Shown here: in pieces, positions 47,340 through 56,368 of the stretch | Position numbering within the stretch: the first letter of the stretch is position 1 | Layout of the letters: each line of letters opens with the position of its first letter | Source of the DNA: Clitopilus passeckerianus | Lineage: Eukaryota > Basidiomycota > Agaricomycetes > Agaricales > Entolomataceae | NCBI GenBank assembly: GCA_944990035.1 | Contig: CALYLX010000080.1 | Coordinates: 248,001 to 312,000 of the forward strand | Length of the DNA: 64,000 nt | Reading direction: 5' to 3' | Made by a program: the position numbers and the translations under genes | Notes under the pieces: generated by a model | Told to the model about the DNA's origin: nothing | Databases searched by the model: none | Seen by the model: only the letters and a program-made list of their open reading frames with translations

Positions 47340-49890
47340 CTATCGCAATATCGTTGCCAACGTTCCTCCCGCCAACGCCAACACACAAGCAAGTCCTGAC
47401 AGCAAATCTTGCCTGCCTAGAGTGCTGCTCGCCGAGCCCGGGCTGGTACTTCCTTGATTCTGTCTCTCCTTCCCAGAGATACCATTAGCTGTTGCTAGAA
47501 CAGATGGATCTATCGTCGCGGTGTTGACATTTTTCGTGTAAGCTGTCGTCGAGAACGTCGCTGGGGTCCCAGCAGCCTCCGATTTTTGCTTATCGAGGAA
47601 AACGAGAGCGAATCCAGGTGCTTTGACTGGTATATTGCAAGCATTTGCGCCCGTATCGCAGTTGATGGTCACGATGTTGAGGTTGCCTTTCAGACTTCCG
47701 TCAACTTCAAATTTGTTCCCGAAAGTCTGGGGAAGGGGTGGTATTTAGTCCGAATGGCGACAGGGAAGACATAAAAGCGAACCTGGTTAGCCCAGGTAAT
47801 GTTGGTTTTCACCGATACATATGCGGCAGCCAAATACCTAGCAAAGAAGTATTAGCTATCTCGTAACACTAGGTAACATGAACCATTACGAACTTAACGT
47901 AAACTTGCGAAGGGACCAGCCCTCCATTCACCGTGAAGGTACCGGTGATATCATGGGCTCCGGAAGGGTCGTCCATATAGTTGAAGAAGGCTACCTTGTC
48001 AAGCTTCCCGTGATCGTAGATTGCATACGAGGGTGTGAAGAGTCCATTGTTGGTGGTATCGAGAATTTGGGCAAGACCTGACTTGCCAAAGGCTTCTGCA
48101 ACGACCAAGATGGAGTAGAGAGTCGCTCCGACGGTGTATCGACTAGACGAAGATTTATTGATTGGGGGTGCTGTGCGGCGATTTCAGTCCCCATAGCTGC
48201 GCACGGACAAACGTTCCTTACCTGTGATAGGCTAATGCGGATAAGTCAGCTGTGGAGTTAGAGGATGACGAGTAGGGTGCTTACATTGTAGTAGGCCGTT
48301 TGCCCACCAAAGCGTAGAAGGGCATTAGAGAAACCCGAAGCCGCCATTGTAAACCCGTAATCCAAGGCCCAGAGGGTAGCACCGAAGCTGTCCGAAATAC
48401 CGGGGAGACCACCACATGTCGCCGAATTAGTCTCGAACATGATGAACGGCTTCCCTATTGCTCTCGCGCGATTGCTGGTGTCGAGATAGGGCTTTACGAG
48501 ATCGATACCACTCTGGTGGGTTAGGAACTTGGAGAAGGTTTTCTGGGGGTCGACATAGGAGCCAATTCCGGACGTGATCCAACAATTACTACTGGGGTAG
48601 CTATAGAAGTCCTGAAGTTGAACCCGAAGCTTGTGACCCTGAGTAGAAATAGGCACTCACTGTTTCATGGTGATCGCAGACAGAGAGTCCTTATACGTTT
48701 CAAGGAATCCGGTCGACCAGAGTTGACCAGGCGGCCATGGACCACTAGCCAGACTTGGTGCAACTAACATCTGCTTCTTGGGTATAGTATTGTCCCGTTG
48801 AATGGCTTTGACGAGCCCGCCGAATTCGTTGAAGTAATCCTGAGGAGCATAGTCCGTCTTACGCTGGCCGTGTCTTGGAATGGTTTTGTGAGCCACTGCG
48901 ACCAGTAGCGAGCATGGGGAGTAACACGACGTACTTCCCATAGTAATCGGGTTCATTCCCTGCCTGAAGCCCGAGTAAGTTGTCTCCTAGGATAGCCTGT
49001 CCTTGTTGGGCAATTTGTAATCTCCAGTTCGTGCTGTTATCGAAAGGAATTCCTAAGCAAGATGTAAGAATCGAGCAGTGACAAATGAATGTACGTCGGA
49101 CCTACCAAGATACCATTTTGTTCCAGGTACCAAGCCCGAGATGTTCGCAGCAAGGTGAAATAAGTCCTTGGTGTAGATCACTGACGGCGTTTTTTCCTGT
49201 TCGGCCACTCAGAAATGCGTCAAACAATTGATATGGGAGTCCAACACTCACACTTGGGTTCTTGTGCTTCTTTGACGTGGCAGACCCGTCCGGAATGTTG
49301 TCCACTAATGCTGCAAATTCTTGAGTGTTTCCGCCCAACCGAATCTGCAGACCACCAGCCCTCTGTGTAATTTGAGAGATTATGTTAAGAAAAGACGGTT
49401 TGAGACATGTTCTGTGAAGATGATGCGCTCAGTAACAAGAAACATGAGAGAATGCTTATAACGAACGAATTTTTGCCCACTGTACACGATAGAATCGTCA
49501 GCTTCAGCATCATAAACGATGGAAACATGGGAACATACTAAGTTGGGTGATTAGCGATATCTCGATAGAGAACCCATAGAACGATCCGTGCTGCATGATC
49601 GACAGGTTTGGCACAGACCCATTCGTTGCTGGTAGATCGATTGTGAACTGAAGCATCTGGCCAGCAGGAGGGGCTGGGGGAACGAGAACTGTGGTGTCAT
49701 ATGCAGCACCAGCTGGACTACCGCTAGCTGGAGATGGGCTTGGCGGCGGGGTAAAGACGACAGGGGTCGCTGTGGCTAATGTATTGGTAGGTCCTGCCGC
49801 ACTTTGTCTATGCACGGTCACAGCTGCTTGAACAACAGAATAACTGGCGAACAAAGTATAGCCCAGCTGTATGAAAGCCCAGAGGGCCAT
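47340..49890 (-). CDS. GH79 beta-glucuronidase-like enzyme, probably GPI-anchored
   Basis: Extracellular family 79 glycosidase expected to release glucuronic acid, for example from arabinogalactan side chains. The ATG at 49890 gives the signal peptide MALWAFIQLGYTLFASYSVV, followed by a Pro/Ser-rich spacer. The fold starts at FYGFSIEISLITQL. RAGGLQIRLGGNTQEFAALV is followed by YLGIPFDNSTNWRLQIAQQ and LLGLQAGNEPDYYGK (acid/base Glu in NEP). IGKPFIMFETNSATCGGLPG holds the putative nucleophile Glu, and the beta-sandwich includes TVGATLYSILVVAEAFG and AFFNYMDDPSGAHDITGTF. The C-terminus has a Ser/Thr-rich stretch and a hydrophobic tail (LLSGLACVLALAGGTLATIL), as in GPI-anchored proteins, with TAG at 47340. 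Several short introns, intact. Confidence 0.88.
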
Positions 49891-50873
49891 TCTATGGTCT
49901 ACGGCGAGTTAAGATAGTAAGGGAGGAGTCGGCCACATCCATAAACATATATCCTCTATATGCTTCCCGGCATAGTCGATGTCTGTTTTGTCCGCAGCAG
50001 GTTGCACACTTTGGTTCTGATGACGATAGTGATGAATATCTCAACATATAAGACGTAACCAGGCCGTCAATTGGACGCATGTCCTGGTCTGGGTATGATG
50101 GCGTACATAGAGCTTCTCTAGAACCTCTGAGATCAGAGCATTCGTGACCGGGCAGCACGGCCATTGACAGCGGCATCTTCGTTCTGGAACAAAGACTGCC
50201 TCAGCTAGCTTTTTCAAGGGTTCGTGCAGCGACTTTTTGGGTATCTTTGCGCACAGAGAAGTTCAAACGAGGTGTTCCTGTTCATAGACTCCTCAACTGA
50301 GAGTCGGATACATCGATGTGTCATGCTGTGAGGCATGGTACTTGAAAGTGGGCATAAGCCGGAATGAAGCATAGGAGAATGAGGCACTATGGCAACCATA
50401 GAAGAGGTTTGTAGTTTCATGCTTGACTTCAATAGCATTAACGAAGGCATCTTGGACTCGGCTTCAGGTTGTGGTGAGAATCAAAGTGCGATTGCTCGGG
50501 CATGTACCTTTTTCCGTGCAAAGGGACGTGCAGTGACGTGCATTACGTGCATGGTGGCTGTGCGTTCAGGAATGGACGTGCAAACAGGGACGAAAGGGAC
50601 GTGCAAGGACAGAGGTTGCGTGCACGGTTTGGGTACCTACGTGCTATACTAGAGAATAGTTTTACATTAGTAATTTAGACATCCTTGAGGTAATGAGAAG
50701 CATCGGTATGGCAAGACCTTAATAGGTACTACCGAAGGTGTGATTGTGACGCTCGGAACTTCTTTTATGAATGATACAATTATTGTGATGTTCTATTGGT
50801 TAGAATAAAGTGGTAGTAATCTTCCGACTAGGTGTAAAGCATAAACTATGGTATTTTTGCCCTGGAGTATAAA
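49891..50873. other. Intergenic with ACGTGC cluster
   Basis: No supported gene. It contains the GH79 promoter side and six same-strand ACGTGC hexamers between 50526 and 50644. Confidence 0.5.
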
Positions 50874-52477
50874 CTAAGCTTGGTCGGAAGCCTGCTTCAC
50901 CTTTCTGCGCTTGATGGGCCGCGGTTTAGGGCGTGGTTTTGCCGTCCCAACGGGCGCCTTTTCGGGTGTCTTCTGTCCCTGGCTTGGCGGATTGAGATAA
51001 ACATAGCCATATCCCACCTGACAGTCCTCGTGTCAGCTTCCAAGTTTGGCTAAGGTTAAATGAAATGAAATGTTACGTACCACAAGCTCGCCATCGCTTC
51101 CTTCACGGTCTCCGACAACGAGGCTCTCCAATCCTTCGTATGGGTCCCAACACTCTTCGTGATCTCCGGAGTCAAGGCCCCACTGGCAATTGCCCGCAAC
51201 TCCAGCGAAACTCGACCGTTCAATCATTCTTCTTTCAAGGTTTGTCTGACAATCAAAGTCCACATCTTGGGAGGGTCTTTTGGAGTTCGTCGCATTCTGC
51301 TGTTGCTGCCAGGCCACTTGAATGTTCTTTGGCTCAAGGTGTCCAGTACGGTTTCGTTTCCCAGCTGTTAACCTATATGCAGTGAATACAGTGATGGCAT
51401 GGGCCATTGGGATCGAGGTCAGCCACTTGCGTCTGAGGCGTCGATCGCCACGTGCTGTGTGTTCCTTGAACCAGTTTTCAATTCTTGCCCTCTCGATCAG
51501 TGTCAAAGTCCCCGGGAATTCAACCACACCATGGCCGAGCCTCCGGTTCTGCCCAAGGAACCAATCTAACACCGGGACTGGGGTCTGGCTATCGACTTCC
51601 TCCAGCGTTTCAGAGATCTCGATGTTGAGGAGCTGGAGGAGAATAGGGGTGGCTGGGGAAAGTGCTTCATGCACTTCACTTGTGTACAGGGAGACTTCAG
51701 GATGCTCAAGAAGGTAGTCGTCCTGCATCTCTGCTGTCATTGTGTTTGCGAAGCGGCCGAGCTGGTTTGAAATTGAATTGGTGAGTTTCCTCGGTTTGTT
51801 AGGATTTAACGTGCTTACTCTGATCTTTCGACGTTCATAGCGCTCTTGCCATAGGCAGTCCACTACATCATCTATCGACACCTTCATTGTCCCTCCAGGT
51901 ATGGCGGCGGATGCTTGTGGATTTGTGTCAAACCTACACCCTCTCCACCACCGCACAAGGCAAGTTTTGCCCTTTTCGTCAACATGAACGATGCATATCG
52001 GATCCTGAAACTGAGTTTTGGGATAACCATCCCATAATGCAAGACGTGAGGGCGGAATTTCGTTCCCGGTACTGCGATGGGACTGGTTTAACGGAGCCGT
52101 GTTCAGAGGATTGGAAGAAGTTGTAGGCGGGATTATTTGCGATGGCAGATCTGGAATATTCGATTGAGGCTGGGGAAAAGGTTGATCGGGGAGTTGCTTG
52201 GATGGTGGAAAAGAGAGTTTGGATGATCCGGTAGGAGTGCGGATTGTATGCGATGTTGAAGGGAGAGGTGCTGGATATTTTTGATTTGGTTTCGAAAGAT
52301 CTATCAACTATCAGCGTGGTTATGCAACAAATAGCATTTCGAGCTCACCAGGAGGCAAATTAACCCTTTCTAATCTATCTTTCTGGCTTGCCACCTCACC
52401 TTTAGTCTCCTTCACCCGTAAATCGCCTGCTGGAGTCTCAATGAACAAAGTCAGGACCAGCTCTCTAGAGCCTATAG
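50874..52477 (-). pseudogene. Hypothetical nuclear-type protein, 5' end cut by an LTR
   Basis: Unrecognised family. On the minus strand the visible part begins at the LTR edge with GSRELVLTLFIETPAGDLRV and joins after VNLPP (intron at about 52310-52345) to DLSKPNQKYPAPLPSTSH. It continues as one long exon (52307-51081) with a Pro/Ser-rich region, WRGCRFDTNPQASAAIPGG, PVPVLDWFLGQNRRLGHGVV and AHAITVFTAYRLT. A last exon reads VGYGYVYLNPPSQGQKTPEK and a basic stretch RPKPRPIKRRKVKQ, with stop at 50874; without this exon the frame would stop at 51033. The basic tail suggests nuclear import. No start codon remains between the first visible exon and the LTR at 52478. The gene is therefore 5'-truncated unless transcription now starts in the LTR. 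Confidence 0.65.
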
Positions 52478-52962
52478 TGTTAAGGCAGAGCCTAACAACT
52501 TAGGTAATACTGTTTATGCTCGATGTCTTTGATAAACAAAGACAGAGATTTGTCAGCAGCTGCAGCTGTACTGACGACCTGGTGAGATTGACGAAGCAAG
52601 GGACTTAAAGGCGAAGTAGAGAGCTAAGCAGTTAGGTAGATTGCCTAGGTCAAGCTGAGGAGCCTTGACCAAATGGTACAGGTTTATATACCTATCTAGT
52701 AGTTCTAAATATAGCGCATGCGCAGCATGCTGAGTAAGTAATGAGTCATGCACAGCATGATGAGTAAGTACATGAGTCAGTATGACTCGATGTGAGTCAG
52801 AAAGAGTCAGATAAGGTATAAGTCTCTCACGATCGTGAGAGATGCGGAGTAAGCATGGAAAAAGGTAAAAAATGCGCAGTGATGCGCAGCATATGTGAGT
52901 AATCGTGCATAGGTAAGCGGGCCGGGGTATGTAAGGGGAAACATGTAAGCAAAATCATAACA
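52478..52962 (-). repeat. LTR of inverted Gypsy copy 1 (3' LTR in minus orientation)
   Basis: 485 bp. Read on the minus strand it begins TGTTATGATTTTGC and ends CTGCCTTAACA. It is nearly identical to the LTR at 63196-63678 and also similar to that at 55445-55899, which lacks 30 nt. It contains a TATATAAA box, TCAGCTTGACCT downstream of it, many TGACTC/GAGTCA motifs and a 20-bp palindrome at 52823-52842. On its low-coordinate side it abuts the truncated gene. Confidence 0.9.
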
Positions 52963-53027
52963 TTACCCTCTCGCTATCGTTGAAGTCTCCTGACTTCAAT
53001 TCCTTCCTTTACCCCAGAAATGACGGT

Positions 53028-53309
53028 CTATGCCCTTGTGGTAGCATTGTGGGCAGCTAACCGGGTAATGGCCTGGGCCACGATGATGGCACAGACGACA
53101 CACAAAACGAAAGCAATGACACTGTCAGTGTCTGCCTCCACAAATGTAGCATCTGAACCATCTGGGTGGTGGTGGTCTGTTGGCAAGGTATCCGGTGCGC
53201 GGCGCCTTCTGGGACGATACTGTCGAGGGGGAAGGTTCACCAGCGTTGGTGAGTCGGACTCTGGTGGGCTTTCGAATGCGGAGAGGTATGGCGTCGGAGG
53301 GTTTGCCAT
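53028..53309 (-). CDS. Accessory ORF with one membrane segment (copy 1)
   Basis: 93 codons, identical to the ORF at 62849-63130. The Pro/Arg-rich N-terminal half (PPRQYRPRRRRAPDT) precedes a single hydrophobic segment SVIAFVLCVVCAIIVAQAIT near the C-terminus. It overlaps the neighbouring 119-codon ORF in another frame. Function unknown; position is that of an env-like gene, but there is no signal peptide or glycoprotein character. Confidence 0.45.
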   Translation of the reverse strand: MANPPTPYLSAFESPPESDSPTLVNLPPRQYRPRRRRAPDTLPTDHHHPDGSDATFVEADTDSVIAFVLCVVCAIIVAQAITRLAAHNATTRA

Positions 53310-53484
53310 TGGGGTTGATGTTTTCCTTGTTGTCGTTCTGTTCTTCTTTGACGAAGGGGTTATGTTTTATTTTTGCGGCGGTGTGTAAATTGGTGACAGG
53401 AGGAAATGCTCGTAGGGTTCCGCAAACTTGACGTGCCGTGAGGATCGTGTTGAATTGACGCGTACCACTCACGTGACTAATCAC
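53125..53484 (-). CDS. Accessory ORF, basic/Pro-rich (copy 1)
   Basis: 119 codons, the same as 62674-63033 in the right arm. It has no known domain; the end (RWFRCYICGGRH) carries a C-x2-C-x3-H tail like half a zinc site. It overlaps the membrane ORF, so probably only one of the two frames is used. Confidence 0.35.
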   Translation of the reverse strand: MISHVSGTRQFNTILTARQVCGTLRAFPPVTNLHTAAKIKHNPFVKEEQNDNKENINPNGKPSDAIPLRIRKPTRVRLTNAGEPSPSTVSSQKAPRTGYLANRPPPPRWFRCYICGGRH

Positions 53485-53813
53485 GTGACATCACATGATT
53501 AGTATTGCACCATATTGCACCATTATGATGTCTTCTTACGAATACGCCTCATGGCAACTCACGTGACACTTCATGACTACATATGACTCATTCCGTGTCA
53601 CTTCCGTACTATATTTAGCACAGAACATTCTAGATATGCTTACATATACATGGTCTGTGCACGCTCTCTATATGTATATAAACCTATGTACTTTACCTCA
53701 ATACATTGGAGACTTACCCAGTCTTATTACATAGTTCGCTCTCACCTCACAAGCCCACACCTAGCTCAAGGTAAGGGTCGTCCGCAACTTCCCTCGCTGG
53801 AAGGCATGCTTGC

Positions 53814-55322
53814 TCAACAGATCGTGACTTCCTCTTCTTGACTTTCCTCAGGCCCCCAGGGATTGGAGGCAAGGGTTTCGAAGTCTGTCTCCTCCGGGTT
53901 GTTGAACCAGTTTTGTCGTTCGGGGAAGAATTCGTCGAGGAAAGCTGTTCCTCCAATGGCAAAGAAGAGGTCTGTGAGGGTCTCCTTTGTTTCTCGATCA
54001 ACTTTGTCCAAAAGTTGATCAAGATCGTCAGTGGTTTTCGCAAATTGGTGGCGCAGACGAGCCACTTCGTTGCGAGTTTCGTTTCGTCGGTTTTGGTAGA
54101 GGGTTCCTTGTTCTCCCACAGCGGTGAGAGGGTTGTCGTCGCTGCTCCAGGCAGTATGCGTACGGAGCGCCGTAATAGCGGTATCAGATTTGAAGGTGTT
54201 GCAGATGATGGCTCGGTCGTAGGAAGAGGCATTTTGAGACATTGTTATATAGTGGAAGTGAGTGGGTTTGCTATGTGGTGTCAGGTGAGTTTCTTCCTCT
54301 TTTATACTCGGTGAGTATTTCCTGGCGTTCCGCAGTTCCGACTCGGGCATCCATTCGTTGTCCGCTGATGGCCATCCCTTCCATTTTACGAGGTATCTGT
54401 GTCGCCCTTTGCCTTGTTTCTGATGGGCCACAATTGCTTCTATTTCGTATTCTTCTATTCCGTCGATTTCATCAGGTGGCGGTTTAGAGAAGCTGGGTCC
54501 ATGCGCTTTGGTGGAGATGTAACGGGTGAGAAGTGATGCGTGAATCACCGGGTGGATCTTCCATCGCCTTGGCAGGTCGAGTTTATAGGTCAGGTGTCCT
54601 TTTACCTCAAGTATCTTGAAGGGTCCTTCTCGTTTGGGTGCAAGTTTCTTGGAGATGTTTCCTTGATTGAGATTTGTGGCTTCTAACCACACCTTTTCTC
54701 CGACTTTGAATGGGGTGAAATGTCGTGTGATCTTCTCTGCCATGCGTTGCACAGCAAGTGCATGTGCAGCATTTGCTTCATCGCGTGCTAGCAGAAGTTC
54801 CTTGATCCGTTTGTCAACTGCGGGAATTTTGCTAGTGGGAGCAACTGATGGGAGTGCAGGTGGTTCATATCCCATCATTAGGTAGAATGGGGTTCGTTTG
54901 GTGACAGAGTGTGTTCGGCTGTTGTAGGAGAATTCTAGAGTGGTAATCCATTTGGACCAGGATTCGGGGTTCTGTGCACAGAAGATGCGGAGATAGGCAT
55001 CAATCTCCTGATTGATCCTTTCTGTTGCACCATCGGTTTGTGGGTGGTAGGCGGTACTCATGTTGAGCTTGATTCCAAGGAGTCGTCCCATTTCTTGGAA
55101 AACTTTAGAGGCGAATTGAGGTCCTCTGTCTGAAATTCCTTTGTTGGGGAGTCCAAAGCGACGGTAGACATTGTCAATGTAGGCATTTGCAGTTCCTGTG
55201 GCGTCGATTTTCTTTGTGCAAGGGATGAAAATTGCCCCCTTCGTAGCTCCATGGTCGACCACGGCCATAATGCTATCGAAACCATTACTCTCTGGGAGAT
55301 CCGTGTGAAAATTGTACATCAC
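53814..55322 (-). CDS. Integrase C-terminal half plus chromodomain fused to accessory ORF (copy 1)
   Basis: 502 codons. Integrase core from TDLPESNGFDSIMAVVDHG, ISDRGPQFASKVF and GATERINQEIDAY (D35E spacing), then a GPY/F-type region (EGPFKILEVKGHLTYKLDLP) and a chromodomain YEIEAIVAHQKQGKGRHRYL with VKWKGWPSADNEWMP. Compared with copy 2, two 1-nt deletions (GCCAGG for GCCAAGG, and a shorter A-run) remove the integrase stop and run the frame into the downstream ORF MSQNASSYDR, making an accidental fusion. The 5' part is missing because the element is cut at the MITE. Confidence 0.8.
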   Translation of the reverse strand: MMYNFHTDLPESNGFDSIMAVVDHGATKGAIFIPCTKKIDATGTANAYIDNVYRRFGLPNKGISDRGPQFASKVFQEMGRLLGIKLNMSTAYHPQTDGATERINQEIDAYLRIFCAQNPESWSKWITTLEFSYNSRTHSVTKRTPFYLMMGYEPPALPSVAPTSKIPAVDKRIKELLLARDEANAAHALAVQRMAEKITRHFTPFKVGEKVWLEATNLNQGNISKKLAPKREGPFKILEVKGHLTYKLDLPRRWKIHPVIHASLLTRYISTKAHGPSFSKPPPDEIDGIEEYEIEAIVAHQKQGKGRHRYLVKWKGWPSADNEWMPESELRNARKYSPSIKEEETHLTPHSKPTHFHYITMSQNASSYDRAIICNTFKSDTAITALRTHTAWSSDDNPLTAVGEQGTLYQNRRNETRNEVARLRHQFAKTTDDLDQLLDKVDRETKETLTDLFFAIGGTAFLDEFFPERQNWFNNPEETDFETLASNPWGPEESQEEEVTIC

Positions 55323-55324
55323 TA

Positions 55325-55444
55325 CTCGTAGTTGTCAAAAGTGATGATAATTATGTAAGCAGGGCTCACGTCGAGCTGGTCAAGACAAATCCCTACGTAC
55401 AATAGTACACATGCGTCAGAATATTAATTCCTTCGGGTGATAGC
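55325..55444 (-). mobile_element. Truncated MITE fragment in copy 1
   Basis: 120 bp. The reverse complement matches 60712-60831, one end of the full MITE, with no difference seen. It ends in GATAGC directly against the LTR start TGTTATG at 55445. It is preceded by TA at 55323-55324. Confidence 0.85.
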
Positions 55445-55899
55445 TGTTATGATTTTGCTTACATGTTTCTCCTTACATACCCCGGCCCGCTTACCTATGC
55501 ACGATTACTCACATATGCTGCGCATCACTGCGCATTTTTCATCTTTTTCCATGCTTACTCCGCATCTCTCACGATCGTGAGAGACTTATACCTTATCTGA
55601 CTCTTTCTGACTCGCATTGAGTCATACTGACTCATGTACTTACTCATCATGCTGCGCATGTGCTATATTTAGAACTACTAGATAGGTATATAAACCTGTA
55701 CCATTTGGTCAAGGCTCCTCAGCTTGACCTAGGCAATCTACCTAACTGCTTAGTTCTCTACTTCGCCTTTAAGTCCCTTGCTTCGTCAATCTCACCAGGT
55801 TGTCAGTACAGCCGCAGCTGCTGACAAATCTCTGTCTTTGTTTATCAAAGACATCGAGCGTAAACAGTATTACCTAAGTTGTTAGGCTCTGCCTTAACA
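55445..55899 (+). repeat. 5' LTR of Gypsy chromovirus copy 2
   Basis: 455 bp, TGTTATGATTTTGC to CTGCCTTAACA. It carries the TATA box TATATAAA at 55687-55694 and the 20-bp palindrome. It is 28 bp shorter than the 3' LTR at 63196: a 30-nt segment between CATGCTG repeats is absent and small indels account for the rest. Confidence 0.9.
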
Positions 55900-55901
55900 A
55901 A

Positions 55902-55913
55902 AGGTCAAGCTGA
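55902..55913 (+). promoter_or_regulatory. Primer-binding site, self-priming type
   Basis: AGGTCAAGCTGA, two nt after the 5' LTR, is the perfect reverse complement of TCAGCTTGACCT at 55719-55730, which begins 32 nt after the start of the TATA box, where the transcript should start. This matches Tf1-type self-primed reverse transcription rather than a tRNA primer. Confidence 0.7.
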
Positions 55914-56368
55914 TCAGAAGGCCCGCTCATTGTTAGCGCAGGCCCACCCCACGACAACACAGCAGAAGCACGCAACAGGCCGATTGCCGTTGCGGCTACC
56001 ACTCAGTCACCACGGTCGTACACAGGGCAGACCACCCGCCACGAAATACCACTCTAGTAGAAGGAACCAACAACGTCTACAAGTTCACCAACGGAAGCTA
56101 CTGCGGTTTTAATCACAACAATAACCGCTGGTGCTACGCCTCTCTCTCCCTTGGCAAATTCACATTCACCACCGTTGCCGTTGAAAACAGACACTTCCAC
56201 GCTCTAGACTTCCCTACCCCTGAACGACCTCATAAGACCCCTGCTATTGTCCGAGCTCAACGAGAACACGACATTGAAGTAGACGAGGAGGAACAGCGAC
56301 GCTTCGCACCATTACCCACAGCAATATCCAGGAACCCATCACTAGTCCCGTCTACCAGCGCTTCTGTC

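Larger units (their letters stand above)
52478..55444 (-). mobile_element. 3' half of a Ty3/Gypsy chromovirus, inverted copy 1
   Basis: This 2967-bp segment is an inverted near-copy of 60715-63678. It covers the 3' LTR, accessory ORFs, integrase C-terminal half with chromodomain, and 120 bp of the MITE that interrupts integrase. It ends abruptly inside the MITE where the 5' LTR of copy 2 starts. Visible differences from the right arm include two 1-nt deletions in A-runs and a few substitutions, so it is a real diverged copy rather than an exact fold-back. Confidence 0.85.
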
